Shown here in pieces: positions 7,274 to 15,808 of a stretch of 64,000 bases of DNA (the first letter of the stretch is position 1; each line of letters begins with the position of its first letter). Source of the stretch: Marinomonas polaris DSM 16579. GTDB taxonomy: Bacteria; Pseudomonadota; Gammaproteobacteria; Pseudomonadales; Marinomonadaceae. The notes under the pieces are model-generated. The model saw nothing but the letters and a program-made list of their open reading frames with translations, did not search any database and was not told the DNA's origin. Made by a program: the position numbers and the translations under genes. The DNA is taken from assembly GCF_900129155.1 (NCBI RefSeq), contig NZ_FQVF01000020.1, positions 1-64,000 on the forward strand, read 5' to 3'.

Positions 7274-7587
7274 TTAATGCAATTGTAAATGTCATCTTAG
7301 GCATGTTCTCAGGGGCTGGTGTGGCGGGAATCTTCGCCAATCTAGTGAAAGAAGCGCTTTTAGCGCTGGTTATGAAGATCGAATGGAAGGTTGTGATTGA
7401 GCGAGCTACAACGCGAATTGTTGTTGCTGGCTTGCATCGACTGGCTGCGTTATCTACTAACCAGTTATTAACAGAAACGGTTGAAGACTTCGTTAATCAG
7501 TTGCAAAGCAAAGGCTTGAAGCAGGCCAACCAAACGTATGAATCGGCAAAGAAATATCGGCCAATTAAAAACACTGAAAGTTCATAA
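7270..7587 (+). CDS. Lysis-cassette small protein, possible holin
   Basis: The 105-aa protein has a hydrophobic N-terminal half (INAIVNVILGMFSGAGVAGIFANLV and ALLALVMKI) and a polar C-terminal tail. It overlaps the endolysin by four bases (ATGA) and has GGAGG in front of it. Its place in the lysis cassette suggests a holin or spanin-like partner, but no lipobox or clear multi-span holin pattern is seen. A terminator follows it. Confidence 0.6.
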   Translation: MINAIVNVILGMFSGAGVAGIFANLVKEALLALVMKIEWKVVIERATTRIVVAGLHRLAALSTNQLLTETVEDFVNQLQSKGLKQANQTYESAKKYRPIKNTESS

Positions 7588-7591
7588 GTCT

Positions 7592-7627
7592 GCGCCTCAG
7601 TCACTAAGTGATTGGGGCGTTTTCTTA
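7592..7627 (+). terminator. Intrinsic terminator after the lysis cassette
   Basis: A 12-bp stem (CGCCTCAGTCAC with GTGATTGGGGCG, some G-T pairs), a three-base loop and TTTTCTT. It ends 29 bases before the next gene. Confidence 0.7.
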
Positions 7628-7655
7628 TGGGGTTTAACTCACACAGGAATTAATC

Positions 7656-7961
7656 ATGTCATATTCAAATAATTCAGAAGAAAACTTATCTTTTGGTCAA
7701 GCAATTGAGGCGCTTGAAGATGGTCAGCGCGTCGCTCGCTCTGGCTGGAATGGAAAGGGTATGTGGCTACGTTTAGTAAAAACTGGATCTTATGATGTTG
7801 CCTGCGGTTGTGTTTATCCGAATGGAACGCATGAAGAGGCTCAAGATGTTATTTCCCTTTCGCCATGGATTGGAATGAAGACGGCCGATTCTAAATTTTT
7901 ACCTTGGTTAGCGAGTCAATCAGACATGCTAGCGAAAGACTGGTGTGTTGTAAGTGGCTAA
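7656..7961 (+). CDS. Tad2-like (DUF2829) candidate anti-Thoeris protein
   Basis: The 101-aa protein shows the whole DUF2829/Tad2 pattern: FGQAIEALEDGQRVARSGWNGKGMWLRLV near the start, then SPWIGMKTADSKFLPWLASQSDMLAKDWCVV at the end. Tad2 proteins are phage anti-defence factors that sequester the cyclic ADP-ribose signal (1''-3' gcADPR) made by the Thoeris system. The gene stands alone between the lysis and terminase genes, with AGGAA before its ATG, and overlaps the terminase small subunit by eight bases. The family match is clear by eye; anti-Thoeris activity is inferred, because not all DUF2829 proteins have been tested. Confidence 0.82.
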   Translation: MSYSNNSEENLSFGQAIEALEDGQRVARSGWNGKGMWLRLVKTGSYDVACGCVYPNGTHEEAQDVISLSPWIGMKTADSKFLPWLASQSDMLAKDWCVVSG

Positions 7962-8520
7962 ACACGATCTAGAAGCAATCAAAGCGGATTACCGCGCCGA
8001 TTTACTGAGTAACCGTGCGATGTCTACAAAGCACGGCTGCTCGGAAGCTTCTATTCGTAAGTGGGCTCTGAAATTTGGCTGGCAAAAGGATTTGAGCGGC
8101 AAAGTTAAGCAAGCAACAAAGGCCAAGCTCACAAAAGCCGTGGCCGAAACCACTCCTAAAGCCAAAGAACGCGAGCCAAACACGCCACTGTCTGATGAAG
8201 AAATCGTTGAAGAGGCAAGTAATGCCGCAGTAGATGTGATTACTAGCCACCGCTTACGTGCAGCTGAGTACCAAGACATTGTAAAAAAATATGGTGCAGA
8301 GCTACGTAATCAGCTAACAAAAGGAAAGCTGACTGTTCAGGCGCCAAATGGCGACCCGATTGAAATCGACATTCCTCTTGAATATGTGGGTAAGTGCCTG
8401 AATTCAGCAACACAGTCGTTAGAGCGTTTGATCAAGATAGAGCGCCAAGCCTACAGCTTAGATGATCAGCAAGACTCCAGTTACGAGGATGATTTAGAAG
8501 CATTGTCCGAAGGTTTGTAA
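7954..8520 (+). CDS. Terminase small subunit-like DNA-binding protein
   Basis: The 188-aa protein has an N-terminal helix-turn-helix (about 15-45, LSNRAMSTKHGCSEASIRKWALKFGW) as in phage terminase small subunits, which recognise the packaging site. A Lys/Ala-rich linker and a helical oligomerisation part follow. The GTG start overlaps the upstream gene by eight bases, and the large subunit starts three bases after its stop. Assignment rests on the helix-turn-helix and on the position directly before the large subunit. Confidence 0.75.
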   Translation: MAKHDLEAIKADYRADLLSNRAMSTKHGCSEASIRKWALKFGWQKDLSGKVKQATKAKLTKAVAETTPKAKEREPNTPLSDEEIVEEASNAAVDVITSHRLRAAEYQDIVKKYGAELRNQLTKGKLTVQAPNGDPIEIDIPLEYVGKCLNSATQSLERLIKIERQAYSLDDQQDSSYEDDLEALSEGL

Positions 8521-8523
8521 ATC

Positions 8524-10167
8524 ATGGCAATGGATCGGGCGGAAAGACGCAGGCTCATAAAAGAGCTACGCAAAGACTATAAGATTTTTGCCAAGCGCTG
8601 CTTAAAGATCAAGATCAAAGCCGGTGAGATAGCGCCTTTTGATTTCAATGCCGCACAGGAACACATTCACAAGGAAATAGAAGACCAGTTAAAGCGCATT
8701 GGTAAAGTGCGTAAGGTGTTGCTTAAAGGTAGACAGCAAGGCGGATCCACTTACGTTGCAGGTCGTTACTACAAGAAGGTAACGGAAACTAAAGGCTTTT
8801 CAGCATTCATTCTTTCTCACGAGGCCAAGACCACAAGCCGCTTGTTCGAAATGATTCAGCGCTACCACAAGCACTGCAATCCTCTTCTTAAACCGCGAGC
8901 TGGCAAAGACTCAGCACAGGGAATGAATTTCCCTAAGTTGGATAGTGGTTTCGAGCTAGCAACAGCAGGTAACAAAGAAACAGGGCGTGGTTTTACTTCT
9001 CAGTTATTCCACGGTTCTGAGGTCGCTTTCTGGCCTAATGCCGACGCAATCCTAGCAGGTATCTTGCAAACATTACCCGATGTGCCAGGTTCCGAAGTAG
9101 TTCTTGAATCCACGGCAAACGGTGCAGGCGGGATATTTTACGAATACGTGCAAGATGCGTTAGCCGGTAACGGTGAATATGAGCTGATATTCGTGCCTTG
9201 GTATTGGCAACCAGAGTACAGAGCAGCAGCGCCAGCAGGCTTTAAGCGAACAGAGGAAGAAGACCATCTGGTTAAGCTATGCCGAAACCATCCAGACGGA
9301 CCTAAGTACAGCCATACATTAACCAACGATCAATTAATGTGGCGTCGGAACAAGGTCTACGAGCTAAAAAGCCGCGACAAATTCAAGCAAGAATATCCGT
9401 GCTACTTAAAGGAGGCGTTCCTTTTCTCAGGTCGTCCGGTATTTGACCCGAATCATACTGAAGCCGCTTTTGCTAACTGCAGCATTCCGCTTGCTCGATA
9501 CCGAGTTACACCCGAAACGGGGCGAATGTCACTCAACGCAGAGGGTGAGTTCACTGTCTGGGAACGAGCCGAAGCAGGCAAGCTTTACGCAATTGGTGCT
9601 GACGTTGCCGAAGGGTTGGAAACGGGGGATTTCTCAAGTGCTGACATTCTCAATGAGCAAGGTGAGCAAGTCGCACATTGGCGCGGCCACATTGACCCAG
9701 ATCGTTACGGTGAGCTGCTTTACCACCTTGGTAAACGTTACAACAATGCTTACCTTGGGGTTGAGCGAAACAACCACGGTTTAACCACGCTTACCGCACT
9801 ACAGAAGAAAGACTATCCGAACCTACACATCGAGGAAGACGTTCAGCGCCAAGGTGGTGAAAAGAGCATGAAGCGGATCGGTTGGCTAACAACGAGCAAA
9901 ACGAAACCGCTCATCATCGACAATCTAGCGTCTGAACTACGCGATGGCACAAGCGGAATACGAAACAAAGACACAGTTGACGAGTGCCAAAGCTACGTTA
10001 TCCATGAAAACGGAAGCTATGGCGCACAGTCCGGCAAATTTGACGACCGAGTTATGAGCTACGCCATTGCCAAAGAAATGGCTAAGCGTATGCCGAAAAT
10101 ACACATTCCAAATCACATCATTGACGATGCTTATCATACGTCAGCAGACAGCACAGCAGGTTATTAA
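8524..10167 (+). CDS. Terminase large subunit
   Basis: The 547-aa packaging motor has an N-terminal ATPase with a Walker A-like KGRQQGGST (about 68-76) and a hydrophobic/acidic SEVAFW segment near 170. A C-terminal RNase H-like nuclease follows, with D360 in AIGADVAEGLETGDFSSADIL as a likely catalytic acid. It cuts concatemeric DNA and pumps it into the prohead through the portal. Its stop overlaps the portal start by one base (TAATG). The variant A box, with GRQQGGST instead of GKT, is common in phage terminases. Confidence 0.92.
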   Translation: MAMDRAERRRLIKELRKDYKIFAKRCLKIKIKAGEIAPFDFNAAQEHIHKEIEDQLKRIGKVRKVLLKGRQQGGSTYVAGRYYKKVTETKGFSAFILSHEAKTTSRLFEMIQRYHKHCNPLLKPRAGKDSAQGMNFPKLDSGFELATAGNKETGRGFTSQLFHGSEVAFWPNADAILAGILQTLPDVPGSEVVLESTANGAGGIFYEYVQDALAGNGEYELIFVPWYWQPEYRAAAPAGFKRTEEEDHLVKLCRNHPDGPKYSHTLTNDQLMWRRNKVYELKSRDKFKQEYPCYLKEAFLFSGRPVFDPNHTEAAFANCSIPLARYRVTPETGRMSLNAEGEFTVWERAEAGKLYAIGADVAEGLETGDFSSADILNEQGEQVAHWRGHIDPDRYGELLYHLGKRYNNAYLGVERNNHGLTTLTALQKKDYPNLHIEEDVQRQGGEKSMKRIGWLTTSKTKPLIIDNLASELRDGTSGIRNKDTVDECQSYVIHENGSYGAQSGKFDDRVMSYAIAKEMAKRMPKIHIPNHIIDDAYHTSADSTAGY

Positions 10168-12074
10168 TGAGCAATCCAACAGATTTTGAAAGCCCAGAAG
10201 TGTCGGAAGAGCTAAGCGACAATCTTGGTACCAAAGTGCGCGGCTTGTTTGCGACCGCTGAGCGTGAGCGTCGTGATTACGAGGATCAGTGGCTTAAAGA
10301 CCTGCGCCAATACAAAGGTGTTTATGACGATGAAGTAGTCGCAAATATAGCGGCAGGCCGAAGTAAGACGTTCATTCGCTTAACTCGCTCAAAAGTGAAA
10401 GCGATGGATTCTCGCCTCATGGATATTCAATTTCCAGCGGGAAGCCAAAAGAACTACAGACTTCAGGCGACGCCTGTGCCAGATATCGATCCGACATTAC
10501 GCGAGCAGGTTATTAACGAATGGATGATGGCTCAATCTCAAAACGGCCAGCCACCAGTGCCACCAACACCTGAACAAATTGAAGACATAGTTACAGAAGC
10601 AGCTGAAGATCGTGTTGAACGAATGTCGAACGAAATCGATGACCAATTAAGCGAGTTGAAATACCGCGAAATCTGCAAAGACGTTATTCATAGTGGCAAT
10701 GTGTTTGGTACTGGTGTTTTAAAAGGGCCATTGTTTGAGACGCGCCTGAAAAAGCGTTGGATAGAGACAGCTCAGGGCGTCTCGCTTGTCGAGCATGAAG
10801 AAATGAAACCGTACTTTGAGTTCGTGCCAATTTGGGATATTTACCCAGACATGAACGCAATGACACTAGAAGACTGCGAGTACGTTATTCAGCGCCATAC
10901 TATGCTAGCCTCAGACCTTCGCCAGCTTGCCCGACGTGGCGACTTCGATAAGAAGAAGATCAAGGAATATATTGCTGCGAATCGTAACGGTGACAAAAGC
11001 CAAACTAAGCAGCATGAGCAAGAATTACGCTACATCAACGGTAACAAAGACTCAGTATCAGCAATCGATAATAAGCAGTATGAAGTCCTTGAATTCTGGG
11101 GCTATGTCGACGGCCAAGACCTCGTTGATATGGGTGTGGAAGGTATTGGCGAAGACGAAATAGACGATGAATTTGAAGCGAATGTGTGGGTTCTAGGTAA
11201 TACGGTCATCAAAGCCGAATTGAACCCAACAGCTCACGGTACTCGCCCTTATAACTTCTACTACTTTGAAAAAGACGAAACGGGGATATTTGGTGTTGGC
11301 CTTCCTGCCATCCTTTCTGATACTCAAAGCATGTTTAATGCTGCGATTCGCATGAGTATTGATAATGCTGCCATTTCATCGGGTGCACAGTTCGAGATTG
11401 ATTTGACCGTGCTAGACATAAGTAAAAATCCAGAAGCAACAAAGATTTTCCCAAATCGTGTTTGGTTTAAAACTGGCAACTCTTCAGATAATCGAAAAGC
11501 CCTTACTGTTCACACTATCCCAAATAACACGCAACAGCTTCTTACTCTGGCACAACTTGCAAAAGAGCTAGGCGATGAAGCCAGCACTATGCCGAGCTAT
11601 ATGGGCGGCAACGATGCAGGGATTGGTGGTGCAGGCGATACAGCTAGCGGTCTATCCATGCTCATGGGTGCCGCAGGAATTACAGTGAAAGACGTGGCCC
11701 TTAACTTTGATATGGGTATCACTCAGCCAGCCATGACCGCTTTGTACAATTGGAACATGCAGTTCAATTCAAACCGAGAAATCAAAGGTGATATGAATGT
11801 CACCGCTTTGGGCGCGGTTTCTCTCGTTGCGAAAGAGATCAAGAGTAAGCAGCTTACCGAATTTGCGGTATCAACTGGCAACCCAATGGATGCCCCTTAC
11901 GTTAACCGTCAGAAGCTTAATGCTGAACGAGTCAAAGCACTCGATTTACCAGAAGATATTTTGTACACCAAAGAAGAATCTGACCAGCTGCAATCTCTAC
12001 AGCAAGAAAACCAAGCTCTTATGCAGCAATTACAGCAACTACAAAAGCAGGTAGGTACTGATGTCGCAGCATGA
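10167..12074 (+). CDS. Portal protein
   Basis: The 635-aa protein has the podovirus-type portal pattern: an N-terminal helical start (RDYEDQWLKDLRQYKG), RSKVKAMDSRLMDIQFPAGS, a mixed stem region and a Gln-rich coiled-coil C-terminus (LQSLQQENQALMQQLQQLQKQ). It forms the ring at one capsid vertex through which DNA enters and leaves. The order terminase-portal-scaffold-capsid is standard. The final 14 bases overlap the start of the next small gene. Confidence 0.88.
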   Translation: MSNPTDFESPEVSEELSDNLGTKVRGLFATAERERRDYEDQWLKDLRQYKGVYDDEVVANIAAGRSKTFIRLTRSKVKAMDSRLMDIQFPAGSQKNYRLQATPVPDIDPTLREQVINEWMMAQSQNGQPPVPPTPEQIEDIVTEAAEDRVERMSNEIDDQLSELKYREICKDVIHSGNVFGTGVLKGPLFETRLKKRWIETAQGVSLVEHEEMKPYFEFVPIWDIYPDMNAMTLEDCEYVIQRHTMLASDLRQLARRGDFDKKKIKEYIAANRNGDKSQTKQHEQELRYINGNKDSVSAIDNKQYEVLEFWGYVDGQDLVDMGVEGIGEDEIDDEFEANVWVLGNTVIKAELNPTAHGTRPYNFYYFEKDETGIFGVGLPAILSDTQSMFNAAIRMSIDNAAISSGAQFEIDLTVLDISKNPEATKIFPNRVWFKTGNSSDNRKALTVHTIPNNTQQLLTLAQLAKELGDEASTMPSYMGGNDAGIGGAGDTASGLSMLMGAAGITVKDVALNFDMGITQPAMTALYNWNMQFNSNREIKGDMNVTALGAVSLVAKEIKSKQLTEFAVSTGNPMDAPYVNRQKLNAERVKALDLPEDILYTKEESDQLQSLQQENQALMQQLQQLQKQVGTDVAA

Positions 12075-12300
12075 TGACTTTGATGAGGCACTAAAAAAGC
12101 TTAAAGAGTCTGATACCGCTAAGCGCCTTACCATCAACCTATTGAAAGCATCGGTAGAGAAGTGGAAAGAGGATTGTATTGGCGCAGCTCAATTAGAAGT
12201 AGATCGATACCATGGCGCCATCATTCACACTCGCTTAACCATTGATTTACTCGAACAAGATTTAAAAGGCTTTGAGCTACAGACTCAAAGTTACACCTAA
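12061..12300 (+). CDS. Hypothetical small helical phage protein
   Basis: The 79-aa product is highly helical and charged (DEALKKLKESDTAKRL, IDLLEQDLKGFEL), probably a coiled coil. The ATG lies inside the last codons of the portal gene, so translation is probably coupled. It ends before the terminator at 12328. The place between portal and scaffold suggests a small head-assembly factor; no family is recognised. Confidence 0.6.
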   Translation: MSQHDDFDEALKKLKESDTAKRLTINLLKASVEKWKEDCIGAAQLEVDRYHGAIIHTRLTIDLLEQDLKGFELQTQSYT

Positions 12301-12327
12301 TTTGCCCCTCGCCAGAGGACAGCAAAC

Positions 12328-12351
12328 AACCCGCCATGTGCGGGTTTTTTT
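12328..12351 (+). terminator. Intrinsic terminator before the scaffold gene
   Basis: AACCCGC-CATGT-GCGGGTT with T6-T7. It ends about 39 bases before the next ATG, another terminator immediately upstream of a late gene. Confidence 0.75.
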
Positions 12352-12389
12352 GTATCTGGATACTACCAAACTAGCCCGGAGAAATAGCA

Positions 12390-13229
12390 ATGCCGAAAAA
12401 TGAACTTGAATCAAACGCTGACCAGTTAGAAGCAGAAGAATTCGACAATGCGTGGAATGACGGTGCACCTGATAACGATGACTTTGTAGACGACGTTGAT
12501 GACGATACTTCTGATGAAGAAGCCGAAGAAGACGACACCGACGAAGACAGCACGGACGAACTGGAAGAAGAAAGCGACGAGGATGAATCAGACGATCAGG
12601 ACGAGGACGAGTCCACAGAAACGGATGACGAAGCAGAGCAGCCAACCAATGACAAAGACGCTCAACGCCTAAAGTCTTGGGAAGGTCGACTCAAAGCTGA
12701 TGAAGCTCGATTAAAACGCGAGCGTGAAGCACTTGAGAGCAAGCAAAAGGAAGGCAAGCAATCAGAAGGTAATGAATCTGAAGACGAGCAGGATACCGAC
12801 AACGGCCCTGACGAATTTGAAGAAGAGTTTCCAGAAGTTGCCGATTATCTGAAAAAGCACATTCAACCACTTCGAGAGCAATTATCGCAAAGCCAGCTTA
12901 AACAGCAGCAAGAAGCAGCTGAGGCACATATCAATCGAATTACTGCCTCACACCCAGATGCTTTAACGGTTGCTGGAAGCGAAGACTTTAAGTCATGGAT
13001 TGATGATCAGCCTTACAAGAAAGCGAAAGACTACGTTCATGTTCAGCAAAACGGCACACCAGAGCAGGTCATTGCCATGCTCGACGACTTCAAAAAACAC
13101 AAATCCGAATCCACTAAGTCAGCCCCCACCAAACAACCATCGAGTGTCGTAAAGACGCGACGTACAGCCAAACCAAAAGGCCGTGTGTCGAAAAACGACT
13201 TTGATGGTGCGTGGGATGAAGCCGACTAA
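12390..13229 (+). CDS. Scaffolding protein-like acidic protein
   Basis: The 279-aa protein is extremely acidic in its first 90 residues (long Asp/Glu runs with Ser and Thr). A Lys/Glu-rich helical middle (RLKADEARLKREREALESKQ) and a basic C-terminal tail (VKTRRTAKPKGRV) follow. It lies directly before the major capsid gene. Acidic, helical proteins in this position act as internal scaffolds that guide capsid assembly and bind the shell through a basic C-terminus. GGAG precedes the ATG. Confidence 0.72.
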   Translation: MPKNELESNADQLEAEEFDNAWNDGAPDNDDFVDDVDDDTSDEEAEEDDTDEDSTDELEEESDEDESDDQDEDESTETDDEAEQPTNDKDAQRLKSWEGRLKADEARLKREREALESKQKEGKQSEGNESEDEQDTDNGPDEFEEEFPEVADYLKKHIQPLREQLSQSQLKQQQEAAEAHINRITASHPDALTVAGSEDFKSWIDDQPYKKAKDYVHVQQNGTPEQVIAMLDDFKKHKSESTKSAPTKQPSSVVKTRRTAKPKGRVSKNDFDGAWDEAD

Positions 13230-13251
13230 AAGCAAATAATAGGAAGCCATT

Positions 13252-14235
13252 ATGAAATACGGTGATATTTCTCCACGTACTGCCGCACGCGTCTCAAAAG
13301 ATCTATTGAAGCGCGCAGCACCATATATGTGTCTTGAATTGTTTGGTCAATCCAAGCCACTTCCATCAAATTCAACTCAGTCTATGATATTCCGACGCTA
13401 TGAAGCGTTAGATCCAACACCAAAAGTGTTGGCGGAAGGTGTTACTCCATCGGGCAACACTTTGACTAAAACTGATATTACGGTTCACACCCAGCAATAT
13501 GGTGACTGGATTGAGTTGACTGATGTTATTCAGGACACTCACGAAGACCCTGTTTTAAGTGAGTCTACAGAAATACTTAGCGAGCAATCTGCGCTGATGA
13601 TGGAGCTGATCCGCTACGGTGCTCTTAAAGGTGGTTCTAGTGTGTTTTACGCAGGGAACGGTGTTACATCTCGCGATGGTGTGAATACCAAACTAACTCG
13701 TGCACTACAACGGAAAGTAACTCGTTTTTTAAAGGCCCAAAAGGCACAAAAAATCACCAAAAAAGTGTCTGCTTCACCTAATTTTTCCACTGAACCGGTA
13801 GCGGCATCGTTTATTGGTATTTGCCATACCGATGCTGAAAGCGATATTCGCGACATGGAAGGCTTTTTACCTGTTGAAAAATATGGCTCTGGAATGACCC
13901 CGTATGAAGGCGAAGTTGGCAAGGTTGAAGATGTTCGCTATATCACTTCTTCTGTTTTTGCACCGTTTGAAGATGCTGGGGCAGCAACCTCTACTATGTT
14001 ATCTACATCTGAAACGGTCGCTGATGTTTACCCAGTTCTTTATTTTGGTGCAAACGCTTATGCCAACGTTCCGTTTAAAGGCAAGCATGCTGTTACGCCA
14101 ATGGTGGTAAATCCTAAGCCTGCTAATGGTGACCCTTTGGGCCAGCGCGGTTCAGTAGGTTGGAAAGCGCGAACTGCAACCGTAATTTTGAACGACCTAT
14201 GGATGGTTCGTGTGGAAGTGGCTGTAACAGCATAA
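13252..14235 (+). CDS. Major capsid protein, N4-gp56 family
   Basis: The 327-aa protein fits the N4-gp56 major capsid family: RAAPYMCLELFGQSKPLPSNSTQSMIFRRYEALDP near the start, then QYGDWIELTDVIQDTHEDPVL, ICHTDAESDIRDMEGF and VEKYGSGMTPYEGEVGKVEDVRYI. These proteins adopt the HK97 fold and build the icosahedral shell. GGAAGCC lies before the ATG, 22 bases after the scaffold stop. A terminator follows, so capsid and scaffold may be expressed as a high-level unit. Confidence 0.9.
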   Translation: MKYGDISPRTAARVSKDLLKRAAPYMCLELFGQSKPLPSNSTQSMIFRRYEALDPTPKVLAEGVTPSGNTLTKTDITVHTQQYGDWIELTDVIQDTHEDPVLSESTEILSEQSALMMELIRYGALKGGSSVFYAGNGVTSRDGVNTKLTRALQRKVTRFLKAQKAQKITKKVSASPNFSTEPVAASFIGICHTDAESDIRDMEGFLPVEKYGSGMTPYEGEVGKVEDVRYITSSVFAPFEDAGAATSTMLSTSETVADVYPVLYFGANAYANVPFKGKHAVTPMVVNPKPANGDPLGQRGSVGWKARTATVILNDLWMVRVEVAVTA

Positions 14236-14253
14236 CGGTAAACTGCAATTAAT

Positions 14254-14280
14254 AAGGCTCACATTCGTGGGCCTTTTTTT
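14254..14280 (+). terminator. Intrinsic terminator after the capsid gene
   Basis: AAGGCTCAC-ATTC-GTGGGCCTT with T7, 24 bases before the next ATG. Confidence 0.78.
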
Positions 14281-14303
14281 GTTTCTGATGAAAGGTAAAA
14301 ATC

Positions 14304-14762
14304 ATGACAACTTATACAAAATCGCAACTTAGCTCTTTAAACGAAGAAGAACTAATTCAGATTGGCGCTGATGAATACAATCTAGAGCTAGATGATTCAA
14401 TGTCAAAAACAGCTTTGGTGGAAGAGATCTGGGCTTCGATTAAGGCTTCGATTAAGGCTTCGAAAGAAAATGAAAAAGACGCCAAAGAAAGCCTAGATTC
14501 CACACCTGCAGATAAAAAAGAAAAAGTAAAAATCACCATCGCTAAAGGTGGTGAAAACGATCCTGATTATGTTACGCCAGCCATTAACGGTCGCGTGTGG
14601 CAGATTAAGCGTGGTGTTGAAGTTGAGGTGCCTAAGTTTGTTGCACGACATATTCAAAAGCTGACCCAAACTGTTTACAAGCCAGTGCAAGACAGCAGTG
14701 GCAAAGTAATAGGCAAAAAAGCTGAAGAGGTTGCTCGTTTTAACGTGCAAACAAATTTCTAA
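14304..14762 (+). CDS. Head-associated protein with LEM/HeH-like N-terminus
   Basis: The 152-aa protein begins with a short helix-extension-helix/LEM-like segment (about 5-45, KSQLSSLNEEELIQIGADEYNLEL..KTALVEEIW). A linker carrying ASIK repeats follows, then a basic beta-rich domain (about 75-150). Small proteins with this layout follow capsid genes in many phages and may decorate or complete the head. The next gene begins at the base after its stop. The function is inferred. Confidence 0.6.
   Translation: MTTYTKSQLSSLNEEELIQIGADEYNLELDDSMSKTALVEEIWASIKASIKASKENEKDAKESLDSTPADKKEKVKITIAKGGENDPDYVTPAINGRVWQIKRGVEVEVPKFVARHIQKLTQTVYKPVQDSSGKVIGKKAEEVARFNVQTNF
14432..14463 (+). repeat. Short 12-base tandem repeat inside a gene
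   Basis: GGCTTCGATTAA occurs at 14432-14443 and 14444-14455, then a partial third copy. It encodes repeated Ala-Ser-Ile-Lys in the linker and could vary in copy number by slippage without shifting the frame. Confidence 0.7.
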
Positions 14763-15125
14763 ATGGCTGCGCTGGCAGAGTTCCGCATTGATATTGCGCC
14801 TGATGTGCAGCAGTGTCCGACGCTCTTTATTGATCGTCAGTTAATCCACGTCGCTATTGAGTTTTGCAAAGAGACAAAGATTGCGGAGCCGCCAGCGCTA
14901 AGTGCTAACGAAGTACCAGACGAGCTTTTGGAGTACATCGAAGGGATTGCTCACGGTGTGAAAGCTCGTTTGTTTGCAATGCCAAGTAAGCCTTGGACAC
15001 AGACTCATCTTGTCGACTATCACCAAAATAAATTTGTTGAAGCAAAAGCGGATGCGAAAGCAGTTTTTCTCATTGGTGATAACACCAACCCTATAACCGT
15101 TCAATCTAAGCCGTTCGGCTTTTAG
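14763..15125 (+). CDS. Head-tail connector-like protein
   Basis: The 120-aa protein is mostly helical (VQQCPTLFIDRQLIHVAIEFCKE, DELLEYIEGIAHGVKARLFAMP) and lies between the head genes and a second connector-like gene. It begins at the base after the previous stop. Podovirus and siphovirus genomes usually carry one or two small adaptor proteins here that seal the portal. No catalytic motif is seen. Confidence 0.58.
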   Translation: MAALAEFRIDIAPDVQQCPTLFIDRQLIHVAIEFCKETKIAEPPALSANEVPDELLEYIEGIAHGVKARLFAMPSKPWTQTHLVDYHQNKFVEAKADAKAVFLIGDNTNPITVQSKPFGF

Positions 15126-15133
15126 GAATCACC

Positions 15134-15805
15134 ATGACAACCACATTAGTCGTAAAAGTCATTAAGCGCGTACAGCGCATTATCAATGATAAAACAGGGA
15201 TCATTTGGCCTGAGTTAGAGCTACTCGAAGACTTTAACGATGCGATTAAAGACATTGTTTTGCACAGACCAGATGCAAGCACAATTAACACGGTATTTGA
15301 TTGCACGACTAGCTCAAGCAAGCAAATCTTGCCTAGTGATGCGCTAAGGCTTGTTGAAGTTATCCGCAATATAGGCGGTAACGTGATTACAAGCATTGAT
15401 AGATCGACTCTGAATGCAACGCGCCCTAACTGGCATCAAAGCGACCCAACGATTTCGATAGAGCATTATGTTTATGATGAGCGTGATCCTAAGACGTTCT
15501 ATCTCTATCCTCGCCCAGCAAACAATGGTGAAGATGCCCACCAAATCGAAATTGTCTATTCAACGTGTCCCGCTGATATCGAAATAGATGAAGCGAGCAT
15601 TAAAAACGGCTCAAGCGCAATTACCATTCCAATTGATGACACTTATTCAAATGCGATTATTGATTTCATGTTGGCGCGAGCGTACAGCAAAGACCTTGGT
15701 TCTGCGGCTAACGCTAATCGATCAGCGCGACATTACCAGTTGTACGGGAATGCCTTGGGCGTAAAACTTCAGTCTGATGCAATGATGATGAAAGAGGGGG
15801 CTTAA
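15134..15805 (+). CDS. Phage adaptor / head-tail connector protein
   Basis: The 223-aa protein resembles the adaptor class seen after portal and capsid genes (helical start VIKRVQRIINDKTGIIWPELELLEDFNDAIKDIVLHRPDA, then a beta domain ending in IDFMLARAYSKDLGSAANANRSARHYQLYGNAL). That last segment is typical of this family. It probably joins the portal to the tail tube. TAGGAA lies before the ATG, and the tail fibre gene starts four bases after the stop. Confidence 0.68.
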   Translation: MTTTLVVKVIKRVQRIINDKTGIIWPELELLEDFNDAIKDIVLHRPDASTINTVFDCTTSSSKQILPSDALRLVEVIRNIGGNVITSIDRSTLNATRPNWHQSDPTISIEHYVYDERDPKTFYLYPRPANNGEDAHQIEIVYSTCPADIEIDEASIKNGSSAITIPIDDTYSNAIIDFMLARAYSKDLGSAANANRSARHYQLYGNALGVKLQSDAMMMKEGA

Positions 15806-15808
15806 ACC

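Noticed and set aside
12277..12645. Arg/Leu-rich reverse-strand frame of 122 aa opposite the scaffold gene
   Set aside because: It is the antisense of the acidic Asp/Glu repeat of the scaffold gene, has low complexity and no ribosome site.
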